A stretch of 64,000 bases of DNA. Origin: Flavobacterium rakeshii. GTDB taxonomy: Bacteria; Bacteroidota; Bacteroidia; Flavobacteriales; Flavobacteriaceae. This document shows positions 1-8,641 of the stretch, in pieces (the first letter of the stretch is position 1; every line of letters begins with the position of its first letter). A program made the position numbers and the translations under genes. The notes below the pieces were generated by a model. That model saw nothing but the letters and a program-made list of their open reading frames with translations, searched no databases and was not told where the DNA came from. The stretch spans positions 1 through 64,000 of the forward strand of contig NZ_WOWP01000024.1 in NCBI RefSeq assembly GCF_009741375.1. The letters are read 5' to 3'.

Positions 1-48
1 CCAACAGCCGAAGAAGTAAGGCAACATTTAGAAAAAATACTCAACTAA
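1..48 (+). CDS. C-terminal end of an unidentified protein (5' truncated)
   Basis: The first 48 bases read in frame as fifteen residues ending HLEKILN and a TAA stop. A strong hairpin terminator follows directly, which supports a genuine gene end rather than a chance frame. The remaining tail is a charged helix and is too short to place in a family. Confidence 0.6.
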   Translation, partial: PTAEEVRQHLEKILN

Positions 49-55
49 TACAGTT

Positions 56-88
56 AAAAAGACCTCCCTTACTCAGGAGGTCTTTTTT
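56..88 (+). terminator. Rho-independent terminator
   Basis: GACCTCC (61-67) pairs with GGAGGTC (76-82) around an 8-nt loop and is followed by a run of T. It closes the truncated upstream gene and separates it from the araC promoter. Confidence 0.85.
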
Positions 89-115
89 ATTAAAACATAT
101 CTACAAAACATTTAC

Positions 116-134
116 TACCTTTGAATTTTGCAAA
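116..134 (+). promoter_or_regulatory. araC-1 promoter (-7 box) with overlapping candidate operator
   Basis: TACCTTTG (116-123) matches the Bacteroidota -7 consensus TAnnTTTG. The imperfect dyad TTTG-N7-CAAA at 120-134 (TTTGAATTTTGCAAA) shares its first four bases with the box and ends 12 bases before the ATG at 146. The same motif stands 11 bases before the start of the paralogous regulator near 39.0 kb. A site overlapping the promoter this way suggests negative autoregulation; that is inference. Confidence 0.65.
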
Positions 135-145
135 CAACGGTAGTT

Positions 146-1084
146 ATGAAAAACATTAAAAACACATCGCTCGAAGAATTCTATAAAGAAGCCGTAAACT
201 TTACAGGCAAGGATTTAGATACTCTTTTACCTCCGGGTATAAGTAAAGAGGTAGGGCATTTTAATGTGTTTGACATTTCGGAAACCATAAAACAGGTAAA
301 GCAAAAAAATGTAATGCCCTACAACAGGAGAGCCTATTACAAAATAAGCTTGATTAGAGGAAAAAACCGCGCCGAGTATGCCGATAAGGTAATAAACGTT
401 GAGAAAAATGCCCTGCTGTTTGCCACACCAAAAGTGCCTTACCACTGGTATCCGTTAGACGAAAACCAGGGAGGATTATTTTGTGTTTTCACCCATGAGT
501 TCCTAATCAAAAATAAAAGCGGACTGGTAATAGATGATCTGCCAATATTCCAATCGGGTGGGTATCCTGTTTTTGAAATAGATGATGCAATAGCAGATGA
601 AATAGAACTCGTTTTCAGGAAGATGCAAAAAGAAATCAATTCTGATTACGAATTCAAGTACGACCTGTTACGCAACTACCTTACAGAGCTTATTCATTAC
701 GGGCAAAAACTACAGCCTGCCTCTACCCTTCGGTCAGAGCAAAATGCATCAACACGTATCATATCTCTTTTCATAGAGCTTTTGGAACGCCAGTTCCCTA
801 TAGAGTCGCCTACCCAAAAACTACAGTTACGTACAGCAAAAGAGTACGCCGAACGGCTTGCCATACACGTAAACCACCTCAACAAGGTGCTAAAGGAAAG
901 TACAGGAAAAACTACTACCGATATTATAACCGGACGTATTTTACAGGAAGCAAAGATCCTATTAAAACAAACCGACTGGAACGTATCTGAAATTGCCGAT
1001 AGCCTGGGCTTTGAAGAGGTAGCTCATTTCTCTAACTTCTTTAAAAAACAAACCTCGCTGGCTCCGCTTACCTTTAGATCATAA
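146..1084 (+). CDS. AraC-family transcriptional regulator (module 1)
   Basis: The 312-residue protein has an N-terminal cupin-like sensing region and a C-terminal AraC/XylS double helix-turn-helix over roughly the last 100 residues. The second HTH is visible in the typical string DWNVSEIADSLGFEEVAHFS followed by FFKKQT. A TTG at 128 could extend the frame by six codons, but it lies inside the -7 box and operator, so ATG 146 is chosen. The gene directly precedes an SDR oxidoreductase. A close paralogue with the same neighbour and the same length class lies at 39.0-39.9 kb. The sensed molecule cannot be read from the sequence. Regulation of the adjacent SDR is inferred from shared promoter motifs. 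Confidence 0.9.
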   Translation: MKNIKNTSLEEFYKEAVNFTGKDLDTLLPPGISKEVGHFNVFDISETIKQVKQKNVMPYNRRAYYKISLIRGKNRAEYADKVINVEKNALLFATPKVPYHWYPLDENQGGLFCVFTHEFLIKNKSGLVIDDLPIFQSGGYPVFEIDDAIADEIELVFRKMQKEINSDYEFKYDLLRNYLTELIHYGQKLQPASTLRSEQNASTRIISLFIELLERQFPIESPTQKLQLRTAKEYAERLAIHVNHLNKVLKESTGKTTTDIITGRILQEAKILLKQTDWNVSEIADSLGFEEVAHFSNFFKKQTSLAPLTFRS

Positions 1085-1091
1085 CCCTATA

Positions 1092-1164
1092 TTTGAATTT
1101 TACAAATAACCGATTGATGTTTGCAAACCGTACCGTGGCTTTTTGACGGAACTTTGTACCATAA
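1092..1164 (+). promoter_or_regulatory. SDR-1 promoter with two direct-repeat AraC-type sites
   Basis: Two copies of WTTG-N7-CAAA stand at 1092-1106 (TTTGAATTTTACAAA) and 1113-1127 (ATTGATGTTTGCAAA), 21 bp apart. The second contains the perfect palindrome GTTTGCAAAC (1119-1128). The core AACTTTGTACCATAA begins at 1150, 58 and 37 bp after the two sites. The promoter of the second SDR has the same two sites at the same distances. Two sites 21 bp apart, the nearer abutting the core promoter, are typical of activation by AraC-type proteins. Confidence 0.65.
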
Positions 1165-1197
1165 AATAATAACAACTAAAAATTGATTTTTATTAAT

Positions 1198-1962
1198 ATG
1201 GAAACAAGAACCAAAATAGCTATAGTTACGGGTGGTAGCCGTGGCTTAGGCAGAAACATGGCAATTAGCCTTGCACAAAAAGGAATTGATGTAATATTTA
1301 CCTATAACAGCAATAAGGAAAAAGCTGATGAAGTAGTTGCAGAAATCAAATCATTGGGACAAAAAGCTATTGCTTACCAGTTAAACACTGCCAATGTATC
1401 ATCTTTTGAAGGCTTTATTAAAGAAGCTACCCAGCATCTTGAGGAAAACACCGGAAGCCCCAACTTCGATTTTCTTATAAACAATGCAGGTACAGCATTA
1501 TATTCCAACTTTGAAGATACTACCGAAGAGCAGGTAGATGAGGTATTCAACATTCACTACAAAGGAGTGTTTTTCCTTACACAAAAGGCACTCCCTTTTA
1601 TGAATGAGGGCGGACGCATTATAAACATATCTTCAGGACTGGCTCGTTTCTCTTTTAACGGATCGTCTGCCTATGGATCTATGAAAGGTGCTATCGAAGT
1701 ACTTACAAGATACCTTGCTAAAGAGTTAGGTCCGCGTAAAATTGCTGCTAACATTGTAGCTCCGGGCGCTATTGAGACCGACTTTGGCGGTGGTCATGTA
1801 AGAGACAACAAAGAGGTGAACAACCAGGTAGCTTCTGTTACTGCTTTAGGCCGTGTAGGCTTACCGGATGATATTGGCGGAGTAGTTGCCTTTTTATGTA
1901 CCGATGAGGCTCGTTGGATAAACGGACAGCGTATAGAAGTATCGGGCGGTATGATGCTGTAA
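1198..1962 (+). CDS. Short-chain dehydrogenase/reductase (module 1)
   Basis: This 254-residue classical SDR carries the Rossmann cofactor motif TGGSRGLG near the N-terminus, the NNAG motif, and a catalytic Ser/Tyr/Lys set (ISSG, then YGSMK). The C-terminal part (LPDDIGGVVAFLCTDEARWI, then NGQ and SGG) is typical of FabG-like 3-oxoacyl reductases and glucose dehydrogenase-like enzymes. It should reduce or oxidise a carbonyl/alcohol with NAD(P)H in the cytoplasm; the substrate is unknown. A TTG five codons upstream (1183) is possible, but ATG 1198 gives the normal SDR N-terminus. It is probably the target of the preceding AraC regulator. Confidence 0.9.
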   Translation: METRTKIAIVTGGSRGLGRNMAISLAQKGIDVIFTYNSNKEKADEVVAEIKSLGQKAIAYQLNTANVSSFEGFIKEATQHLEENTGSPNFDFLINNAGTALYSNFEDTTEEQVDEVFNIHYKGVFFLTQKALPFMNEGGRIINISSGLARFSFNGSSAYGSMKGAIEVLTRYLAKELGPRKIAANIVAPGAIETDFGGGHVRDNKEVNNQVASVTALGRVGLPDDIGGVVAFLCTDEARWINGQRIEVSGGMML

Positions 1963-1985
1963 AACATAATTTCTTTATTTTAGAA

Positions 1986-2013
1986 AGAGCCGGACAAACG
2001 TCCGGCTTTTTGT
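1986..2013 (+). terminator. Rho-independent terminator
   Basis: AGCCGGAC (1988-1995) pairs with GTCCGGCT (2000-2007) around an AAAC loop, followed by T5. It ends the SDR-1 transcript. Confidence 0.85.
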
Positions 2014-2069
2014 TTATAAAAATTTTCTATCTTTAAATACATCACTCCTATTAACCAACCAATCCAAAC

Positions 2070-3008
2070 ATGGAAGAACTAAACTGGCTAAAAATACTTA
2101 TATCGATTATTGCTGCAATTGGGTTATTTACCCATAGTCTTGAAGGCTTTTCGGATACTTTAAAAAGTGAAGCCGATTCTAAAATAAAGTCACTGCTAAC
2201 CAGTTTGTCCCATTCCAAAATAAAAGCCTTTTTACTGGGGTTTGTAGCCACAGCACTTATACAGTCAAGCAGTGCGGTAATTTCCATAGTGGTTTCGTTT
2301 GTAGATTCGGGGGTATTACTTTTTGAGAGTTCCCTGCCTATACTTTTGGGGAGTAACTTAGGTACTACAGTTACAGCATGGCTGGTTTCCTTCCAAATGG
2401 AAGCTCTGGGAATTATACTGCTTGCCTTAGGTTTTGTAATGGGATATTTCCCCGAAAGGATAAAACTGTATTCAAAACCCGTATTTTACATGGGACTGAT
2501 ACTTTTTAGCCTTGAGTTAATAAGCATGAACCTCACCCCTATTAAAGACAGTCCTGATTTGGTAAATTTTCTCGGCTACGCTTCAAATCCATTCATAGGA
2601 ATATTGTACGGTATTCTCATTACAGCTATTTGCCAGTCAAGTTCGGTTACCGTTGGTTTAACTATAATATTATGTTCCCAGAATATTTTAGGACTGGACA
2701 GTGCTATAGGTATCATTGTAGGTTCTAACATAGGGACTACAACCACAGCCTTTATAGCATCATTAAAACTTGGAAAAGTAGCTAAGCAAACGGCATTGGC
2801 TAATCTTGCTTTTAATGCTATTGGCGTAGTAATATATTTACCGTTTTACAAACTGTTTGAAAACCTCATATTAAGCATATCATCAAACATTACCTATCAG
2901 GCAGCACTGGCACATTTAATATTCAATTTAATTATCGCTATTGTATTACTGCCGGTTTGCCATCAGTTTGCATCATTGTTTAAACCTAAAGGAGAAATGT
3001 TACCCTAG
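2070..3008 (+). CDS. Na+/phosphate cotransporter family protein (NptA-type)
   Basis: The 312-residue integral membrane protein has the duplicated Na/Pi-cotransporter (PF02690-type) signature. Each half carries a QSSS motif (QSSSAVISIVVSF and QSSSVTVGLTIIL), each followed by a glycine-rich segment (GSNLGTT and GSNIGTT). Eight or more hydrophobic segments are apparent. It lacks the C-terminal PhoU-like domain found in longer family members. The likely role is sodium-coupled uptake or efflux of phosphate, or of a similar anion, at the inner membrane. It stands alone between the SDR terminator and the nucleosidase promoter. Confidence 0.85.
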   Translation: MEELNWLKILISIIAAIGLFTHSLEGFSDTLKSEADSKIKSLLTSLSHSKIKAFLLGFVATALIQSSSAVISIVVSFVDSGVLLFESSLPILLGSNLGTTVTAWLVSFQMEALGIILLALGFVMGYFPERIKLYSKPVFYMGLILFSLELISMNLTPIKDSPDLVNFLGYASNPFIGILYGILITAICQSSSVTVGLTIILCSQNILGLDSAIGIIVGSNIGTTTTAFIASLKLGKVAKQTALANLAFNAIGVVIYLPFYKLFENLILSISSNITYQAALAHLIFNLIIAIVLLPVCHQFASLFKPKGEMLP

Positions 3009-3040
3009 CCCTACATAACTATGGTTTTGAATATTTAAGC

Positions 3041-3048
3041 TAAATTTG
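3041..3048 (+). promoter_or_regulatory. -7 promoter box of the nucleosidase gene
   Basis: TAAATTTG matches TAnnTTTG and ends 18 bases before ATG 3067. A TTG at 3046 that would extend the frame lies inside this box, which argues for ATG 3067. Confidence 0.6.
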
Positions 3049-3066
3049 CAGAAATTATCAAGAATC

Positions 3067-3672
3067 ATGTCTGTTACTACCCACAATACATTACCCTCTA
3101 CATCAGAGTTATTACAAAAACCTTTATATGTTTTTGCTTTGGAATCAGAAGCTACTCATGAGTTTAAAGACGTAAACACCCTTTTTGTAGGTATAGGTAA
3201 AATAAACGCCATGTATAACCTAATGAAGAGCATACACGACAGTAAGCCTTCTATCATAATAAATCTGGGTTCGGCAGGGAGCACTTCACATAAAAGGGGC
3301 GATGTAGTTTGTTGTACTAATTTTGTACAGCGTGACATGGATGTAACTGCACTGGGTTTTGAAAAGTACCAAACGCCTTTCTCAGCACATCTACCTGTAT
3401 TGGAATACGGTATTAAAATAGAAACCCTACCTCACGGGATATGTGGCACTGGAGACAGCTTTGTAATGGATCATAACACCGAAGATTATAATGTAATAGA
3501 CATGGAAGCCTACCCGTTAGCACTTATAGCCAAACAGGAAAACATTCCGTTTTTATGTCTGAAATACATTTCAGACGGAGCCGATGATACCGCTGCGGTT
3601 GACTGGCCCGAAATGGTAAAAAATGCTGCCAAAGCACTAAAGCTTACACTAAACAATATCATTACAGAATAA
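3067..3672 (+). CDS. MTA/SAH nucleosidase-like protein (nucleoside phosphorylase superfamily)
   Basis: The 201-residue protein follows the 5'-methylthioadenosine/S-adenosylhomocysteine nucleosidase fold order. A phosphorylase-type GIGKINA and GSAGS stretch comes first. A purine/ribose-binding motif follows (VIDMEAYPLA, matching the family's xxMEGAA region), and then ISDGADD, whose Asp corresponds to the catalytic acid of MTAN enzymes. It would cleave a purine or methylthio-nucleoside in the cytoplasm. It is shorter than typical MtnN (about 230 residues), and the exact substrate is not certain. The gene appears monocistronic, with its own -7 box and a terminator shared with the opposing GH97 gene. 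Confidence 0.75.
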   Translation: MSVTTHNTLPSTSELLQKPLYVFALESEATHEFKDVNTLFVGIGKINAMYNLMKSIHDSKPSIIINLGSAGSTSHKRGDVVCCTNFVQRDMDVTALGFEKYQTPFSAHLPVLEYGIKIETLPHGICGTGDSFVMDHNTEDYNVIDMEAYPLALIAKQENIPFLCLKYISDGADDTAAVDWPEMVKNAAKALKLTLNNIITE

Positions 3673-3673
3673 A

Positions 3674-3698
3674 AAACGGGGCTTATAGCCCCGTTTTC
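3674..3698. terminator. Bidirectional terminator between convergent genes
   Basis: ACGGGGCT/AGCCCCGT (3676-3694) forms a tight hairpin with A-rich DNA on the left and T-rich DNA on the right. It can stop the nucleosidase on plus and the GH97 locus on minus. Confidence 0.8.
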
Positions 3699-3725
3699 TT
3701 TAAACAAAATCACAAATACAATTCT

Positions 3726-5747
3726 CTAATTGGTGATTGGTATGAATCGAACAGCTGTACCTCCACCCGGAGCTAAATTCAGGTCAAGAACAGAAGTACT
3801 GTTAACCGTCATTACATCTATACTTACCGGATAAGGGTTTTCTTTATAATCAGCACCTTCACCATCTCTGTATATTTCTGCCTTATACGGCACTCCCTGT
3901 TTCAGGAAGTTTAACGGAACTGCTATTTTACGTGCATCGCTGTTAGTTATAGAACCTAAAAACCATTCTTCACTATTGCGATCCTTACGGGCAATAGTTA
4001 CATATTCCCCTATTTTAGAGTCAAGCACTTTACTCTCTTCCCAATTGCACGGAACATCTTTAATAAACTGGAACTCTGCCCTACCCTCATAATTTTCAGG
4101 CAAATCAGAAGCCATTTGTAGCGGACTGAATATTACCACATACAAAGCAAGCTGCTTTGCAACCGTAGTTTGCACCATCGCTTTATTTGGCGTTTCGTAA
4201 TCAAAGTTAAAGTTACCCGGAGTAAAGTCAAACGGACCTGCAAGCATTCTTGTAAACGGCATAATGGTAGTATGCTCGGGAGTATTACCTCCGTCTGCCG
4301 ACCATGCGTTATATTCCTGCCCTCTTGCTCCTTCCTGAGCCATAAGGTTAGGATACGTACGCCAAAGTCCTGTTCCCTTTACCGGTTCGTGGTTATCAAT
4401 CATGATATGATGTTTGGCGGCTGTTTCTATCACTTTTCTGTAGTGACGCACACCAAACTGACTGTCATGCCATTCCTTTTTATCAAGATACTTGTTTACA
4501 TATCCTGTTTTTACCGAATTAACACCAACCTTATTGTAAAGGCTGTATGCATCTTCCAGCTGGCTTTCATAGTGACTTGCTGCACCTGCAGTTTCATGAT
4601 GCCCTATAAGACGTACATTTTTTGCAGCAGCATATCTTGTTATTTCTTCCAAATCAAAATCAGGATAAGGCTTTACAAAGCTAAAGGCAGTACCGTCGGC
4701 TGTCCAGTCGCCGTCCCATCCTTCATTCCATCCTTCTACTAAAACACCATCAAAGCCATTTGCAGCAGCAAAGTCGATGTACTTTTTGGTATTCTCGGTA
4801 GTCGCACCATGTATTTCTCCCTGTCCCCAAGTGTATTTATCAAGGTGCATACCCCACCATATGCCCACATATTTCATTGGGGTAATCCACGATGTATCTT
4901 CAATCTTACATGGTTCGTTAAGGTTTAACGTTAATGTAGACATGGCAAGATCTCCGGCTTTTGTTCCTACCATAACAGTTCTCCAAGGCGTTTGGAAAGG
5001 TGTTTTTGCATATACCTTAACCCCATCTGCCCACGGCACTAAATCACTTTTGTAACTATTACCATTAGTTTTAAGCAGTGTCATAGAAGCAAAGTCGGTT
5101 AAATTTGCTTCATGTATTGCAACAAACAGACTGTCTTTTGTTTCAAAAGTCGCCGGAGTATTAATGGTATCGGTTTTACTTATTGGTGTTTTGCGGTAAA
5201 AGCTTTCATAGTAGCTGTTCTCACTATGCACAGGCATCCACCATACATCGTTATCAAAAGGGAAGGTAAACTGTGTAACCTCATCGGCTATTTTCACCTC
5301 ACCCATATTAGGCTGTTCCGGGAAATAATATCTAAAACCAAGTCCGTCGTCAAATACCCTGAAAATGATATCCATTAAACGACCATCACCTTTAGATTCC
5401 TTTAAGTGAACTACTAATTCTTTGTGGTTATCCCTTACGGTTTTAAACTCTCCCCAAGGTTGATCCCAATTTTCATCAACCGATTTCTCTTCGGTGTTCA
5501 CCACTTCAAAACCATCAGTCATTTTATTGGCTTCCTGAAATTCAAACCCCATTAACGAAGGTTCTATAACCGTTTTTCCGTTTGAGGAAAAACTGTATTG
5601 TGGCTCACCTTTTTCTGTTAGCTTAAACACCAGTTCGTTTGTGTTCCCCGGAGAAGATATTGTATATACTTTCTCTTCGGTACCACATGATAATACCATT
5701 ACCGAAGCAAAAGCCGTAAGGCACAACCTGAATAATTTATTTTTCAT
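3726..5747 (-). CDS. Glycoside hydrolase family 97 (SusB-type, inverting alpha-glucosidase)
   Basis: The lipoprotein signal runs from MKNKLFRLC to the lipobox VLSCG. A GH97 N-terminal beta-sandwich follows, with the family's typical WDQPWGEF segment, then a TIM barrel (FDGVLVEGWNEGWDGDW). Counting from Met at 5747, Glu385 (HHETAG), Glu454 (NHEP), Glu472 (AQEGARG) and Glu478 are spaced 69, 18 and 6 apart. This is the spacing I recall for SusB E439/E508/E526/E532, i.e. bases, acid and Ca ligands of the inverting branch. That predicts an alpha-glucosidase rather than a retaining alpha-galactosidase. An upstream in-frame ATG at 5756 is less likely, as MKNK begins a normal signal peptide. It is the last gene of the polysaccharide locus, 12 bp after the GH71-like gene. 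Confidence 0.9.
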   Translation of the reverse strand: MKNKLFRLCLTAFASVMVLSCGTEEKVYTISSPGNTNELVFKLTEKGEPQYSFSSNGKTVIEPSLMGFEFQEANKMTDGFEVVNTEEKSVDENWDQPWGEFKTVRDNHKELVVHLKESKGDGRLMDIIFRVFDDGLGFRYYFPEQPNMGEVKIADEVTQFTFPFDNDVWWMPVHSENSYYESFYRKTPISKTDTINTPATFETKDSLFVAIHEANLTDFASMTLLKTNGNSYKSDLVPWADGVKVYAKTPFQTPWRTVMVGTKAGDLAMSTLTLNLNEPCKIEDTSWITPMKYVGIWWGMHLDKYTWGQGEIHGATTENTKKYIDFAAANGFDGVLVEGWNEGWDGDWTADGTAFSFVKPYPDFDLEEITRYAAAKNVRLIGHHETAGAASHYESQLEDAYSLYNKVGVNSVKTGYVNKYLDKKEWHDSQFGVRHYRKVIETAAKHHIMIDNHEPVKGTGLWRTYPNLMAQEGARGQEYNAWSADGGNTPEHTTIMPFTRMLAGPFDFTPGNFNFDYETPNKAMVQTTVAKQLALYVVIFSPLQMASDLPENYEGRAEFQFIKDVPCNWEESKVLDSKIGEYVTIARKDRNSEEWFLGSITNSDARKIAVPLNFLKQGVPYKAEIYRDGEGADYKENPYPVSIDVMTVNSTSVLDLNLAPGGGTAVRFIPITN

Positions 5748-5768
5748 TATTTGCATTAATTACAATTG

Positions 5769-7022
5769 TTATTGAATTTCGTTTAGTAGCTCTATCGCTT
5801 TATCTGCTTGCATTGAAACAAAATAATTGAATGCCTTATCAAGCTTTTTCTGAATTTCAGTATTGCCTTTATACTCTTTTCTTAAATCGTAAAGTTTACT
5901 TATCTCATTAAATACATCTCCGGTGTTTTGCACTCCGGCAAATGTTTTTACTTTTTGTATGTAGCTGTAACCAAACTCTGCTGTAGGCTCAAACATGGTC
6001 CCTTCGCCAAAGTCGTTCCAGGTTACCAGTTGCAGGTAATCAAGGTTTGCATTTTGTGCCATGCTAAGAGTTTCGTCGAGCGTTGCCCCGTTGTTATGAT
6101 CTATTGTCCAGCCAATAACGGTAGATGTACCGCCTTCGGCATAGTAATCATGAAACCCCGGATAAGCGCTACCCATTGCCACATCAAGGTTAGGCAGATT
6201 ATTTACATAGAAATTATTAAGATTGGCATTATTCTCATAAATCCATGAGTATTCGCCCGAAGCATTTTCACCCGCCTCGTTTGATTCATTCCATAAGGTA
6301 AGAAAAGTTGGTTTGGTACTAAGATTACTAAAAGCGGCAGTCCATTCCTCTGGAGTCTGCATCACAATAGGCCCGAAGTTTAGCAACAATGGTTTGTTGT
6401 TTACTTTAATATATTCATCAGTATTAAAGTAATTGCTTTGCATATAACCTAAATCGGTTTTTGCTGCACCGGTAACTGTAGGAGCCAGCCCTGCCTGTAC
6501 AATATCATTTAAAAACCTGTCTTCATATACTATGGCAAATTTTAAACCTACCTCATCCAGCATATCAATTAACTGCTCTGAGTTTTCCTTTAAAGCCTTA
6601 AAGTCATTAATATCATAGGTGCCGTACCAGTCAATCAAAATACCATCTACTCCTGAATACTTCATCAGCAGTAAATGGTTCTCAATAACATCACGGTCAC
6701 CCGAATGATATGGCCCTATTAAAGGGTAATAATGTGAAGCAATTTCTCTTTGCCCGTTAGCATTAACGTTATCAGGATTTTTATTTGTCATGGTCCAGTG
6801 ATAGCCCCACTGGTTGTTACCACTGCTTTCTTTAGTTTCAAACCACGGCATGTAATGCATATAGATTTCGGTACTGTTTGTTTTGGTTACAGCAACAGGA
6901 TCAAATGTTTCCTCCTGACTTCCCCCCACGTTTTCAGTACCGCTATCATCTTTACTGCAACTGTTGCAGCTAATGGCTATAGCAATAACACCGCTTAATA
7001 ATAGTGTAAAATATCTGTTCAT
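5769..7022 (-). CDS. GH71/GH99-like secreted glycoside hydrolase (lipoprotein)
   Basis: The 417-residue protein has a lipoprotein signal with Cys at 19/22 (SCNSCSKDD). The start of the fold reads MHYMPWFE and later WGYHWTM. Further along are GVDGILIDWYG and the putative active-site strand TWNDFGEGT, with Asp337 and Glu340. GH99 enzymes usually have Glu-x-x-Glu here, while the Asp-x-x-Glu form (WND[YF]GE) is what I recall from GH71 alpha-1,3-glucanases, so GH71 chemistry is favoured. The protein is probably anchored on the outer membrane and cuts the polymer before SusCD import. Assignment to an alpha-1,3-glucan is inference; an alpha-mannan substrate is the main alternative. Confidence 0.75.
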   Translation of the reverse strand: MNRYFTLLLSGVIAIAISCNSCSKDDSGTENVGGSQEETFDPVAVTKTNSTEIYMHYMPWFETKESSGNNQWGYHWTMTNKNPDNVNANGQREIASHYYPLIGPYHSGDRDVIENHLLLMKYSGVDGILIDWYGTYDINDFKALKENSEQLIDMLDEVGLKFAIVYEDRFLNDIVQAGLAPTVTGAAKTDLGYMQSNYFNTDEYIKVNNKPLLLNFGPIVMQTPEEWTAAFSNLSTKPTFLTLWNESNEAGENASGEYSWIYENNANLNNFYVNNLPNLDVAMGSAYPGFHDYYAEGGTSTVIGWTIDHNNGATLDETLSMAQNANLDYLQLVTWNDFGEGTMFEPTAEFGYSYIQKVKTFAGVQNTGDVFNEISKLYDLRKEYKGNTEIQKKLDKAFNYFVSMQADKAIELLNEIQ

Positions 7023-7058
7023 TATTTAAAAAATATAAGCTTCAGTAAAGTAAAATAT

Positions 7059-7098
7059 GCCGGCCTGCCATGAACTAACCCAAACATGGAAGACCGGC
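7059..7098 (-). promoter_or_regulatory. Intercistronic stem-loop between susD and the GH71-like gene
   Basis: GCCGGCCTGCCATG (7059-7072) and CATGGAAGACCGGC (7085-7098) form a 14-bp stem with two mismatches around a 12-nt loop. No clear T-run follows on the minus strand. It is better read as a partial terminator or RNA-processing/stabilising hairpin separating transporter from enzyme expression than as a full terminator. Confidence 0.6.
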
Positions 7099-7113
7099 AC
7101 TACTACTAACTTC

Positions 7114-8616
7114 TTAATAACCCGGGTTTTGTTGTAAATTCGTATTGGTAGACAATACGGTTTCCGGTATAGGGAAGATGGCTCTGAAAGGTTCTGTTGT
7201 ACCTAATTCCCAACCAGGCTGGAAGAATGTACCAAACCTGATATTATCTGTCCTTCTTCTTCCCTCAAATAGGAATTCCCTGCGAAGTTCCTGATCAATG
7301 AAGTCTAAATCTATCGTATCAGGAGTTTCAAGTCCTGCACGCATTCTTACCTGCTCTACAAACGGAAGTGCCTGCCCAGGCGAACCTAAACGAACATAAC
7401 ACTCTGCCTGCATCATCAGTATCTCAGCATAACGGATAACAACAAGATCGTGATCTCTTTCCCATTGTTCTCCCGGTTTCATTTCATATTTTCCTAAACG
7501 CACCCCTACATTTTGTGCAGAATTGGTAAAGTCAGGAATCTCTTCAGTATAGATAAGCGGTTCACCACTATCCATAATAATAACCGAACCTGTTGCAAGG
7601 TTAATTTGCTCACCTTCCACCATTGCGTTTCTTCTCACATCACCTTCTTCAAAGCTCGAGAAAACACCCGGTTCTGCAGCCATACCATTAGCACTCCAAG
7701 GATAATCTCCTGTTGGCGAAATAGTAAACCTGTGAAGATAATGACAGCTCATTGAAGACATATAATTACCTACTGTTCCTGCTGCATTATCATAAGGTAT
7801 AGAAAGGATTATCTCTCCTGATGTTTGGTTCTCTGTAGCGAAGTTGGCAAAGTAATCTACCGTTAGTGAATAGCCCGATACATTTTGACACATATCGATA
7901 CAATCCTGCCAACGGGCCTGACCAATAAACGCTTCTGAATTAAGATATAATCTTGCCAGTAAAGCGTAAGCTACATTTTTAGTAAACTTAGAGTATACTA
8001 TTTCTGATTTCAGGTAAGGTAACGACTCCAGTAACTCAGTTTCCACGAAGTCATATACTTCCTGACGTGTTGAGTTAGACGGTAGTCCCTGATCTTCAAA
8101 ATCTGTTACGATTGGCACATTACCAAACATATCTAACAACATGTAGTAGTAATAAGCACGAACCGATCTAAGCTCTGCATATATAGGAGCCTTAGCCTCA
8201 TCGGTAAGTCCTGATTTGTCTATCTGGTAAATAATAGAGTTTACTTTAGCAATACCTGCATAACAGTAGCGCCATGCCGAAAGTATCATACCGTCGCTGG
8301 CTAGCCATGTATGGGTTTGTGCCCTTTGCCACTGCCCGCCGTCAAACCAGTCGGTACCCCTTGTAGGGATAACAGTCTCGTCTGAAGTTACTGCGTTTAA
8401 AAAGAATACATATTCGCTACCCGGAAATGAATTTGAGATTCCGTCGCTAAACCCTCTAAGGGATGAGTAAGCCCCACCCACAAGAGCTTCCACTTCACTT
8501 GGTGTATTACCAAAGTTGTCGTCTTTAACTCTGTCATACAAATCTTCATCAAGATCTGTACACGACAGTGCAAAAAGAGACGTTAAGAATAATGCTGTTA
8601 TTTTGGTTTTCATCAT
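7114..8616 (-). CDS. SusD/RagB-family outer-membrane nutrient-binding lipoprotein
   Basis: The 500-residue lipoprotein (lipobox ALSCT) has SusD hallmarks. The N-terminal region (LVGGAYSSLRG) precedes TPR-like helices (AELRSVRAYYYYMLLDMFGNVP), and the C-terminal RagB/SusD domain includes RYAEILMMQAECYVRLG and REFLFEGRRR. It caps the SusC barrel and binds the oligosaccharide at the cell surface. It begins 25 bp after the SusC stop, the canonical order. Two ATG codons stand in tandem at the start. Confidence 0.95.
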   Translation of the reverse strand: MMKTKITALFLTSLFALSCTDLDEDLYDRVKDDNFGNTPSEVEALVGGAYSSLRGFSDGISNSFPGSEYVFFLNAVTSDETVIPTRGTDWFDGGQWQRAQTHTWLASDGMILSAWRYCYAGIAKVNSIIYQIDKSGLTDEAKAPIYAELRSVRAYYYYMLLDMFGNVPIVTDFEDQGLPSNSTRQEVYDFVETELLESLPYLKSEIVYSKFTKNVAYALLARLYLNSEAFIGQARWQDCIDMCQNVSGYSLTVDYFANFATENQTSGEIILSIPYDNAAGTVGNYMSSMSCHYLHRFTISPTGDYPWSANGMAAEPGVFSSFEEGDVRRNAMVEGEQINLATGSVIIMDSGEPLIYTEEIPDFTNSAQNVGVRLGKYEMKPGEQWERDHDLVVIRYAEILMMQAECYVRLGSPGQALPFVEQVRMRAGLETPDTIDLDFIDQELRREFLFEGRRRTDNIRFGTFFQPGWELGTTEPFRAIFPIPETVLSTNTNLQQNPGY

Positions 8617-8641
8617 TTTAATTTTAGGATTATCAAATCAC

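Noticed and set aside
128..145. TTG start at 128 for araC-1 (and likewise 38979 for araC-2, 3046 for the nucleosidase, 30217 for lipA)
   Set aside because: Each of these TTG codons lies inside or directly at the -7 promoter box, so it cannot be on the message; the next ATG gives the normal N-terminus.
4170..4742. 190-codon open frame on the plus strand opposite the GH97 gene
   Set aside because: It lies wholly antisense to a well-supported gene. Its translation has no domain, signal or normal composition, and neighbouring shadow frames of similar kind occur in the same gene.
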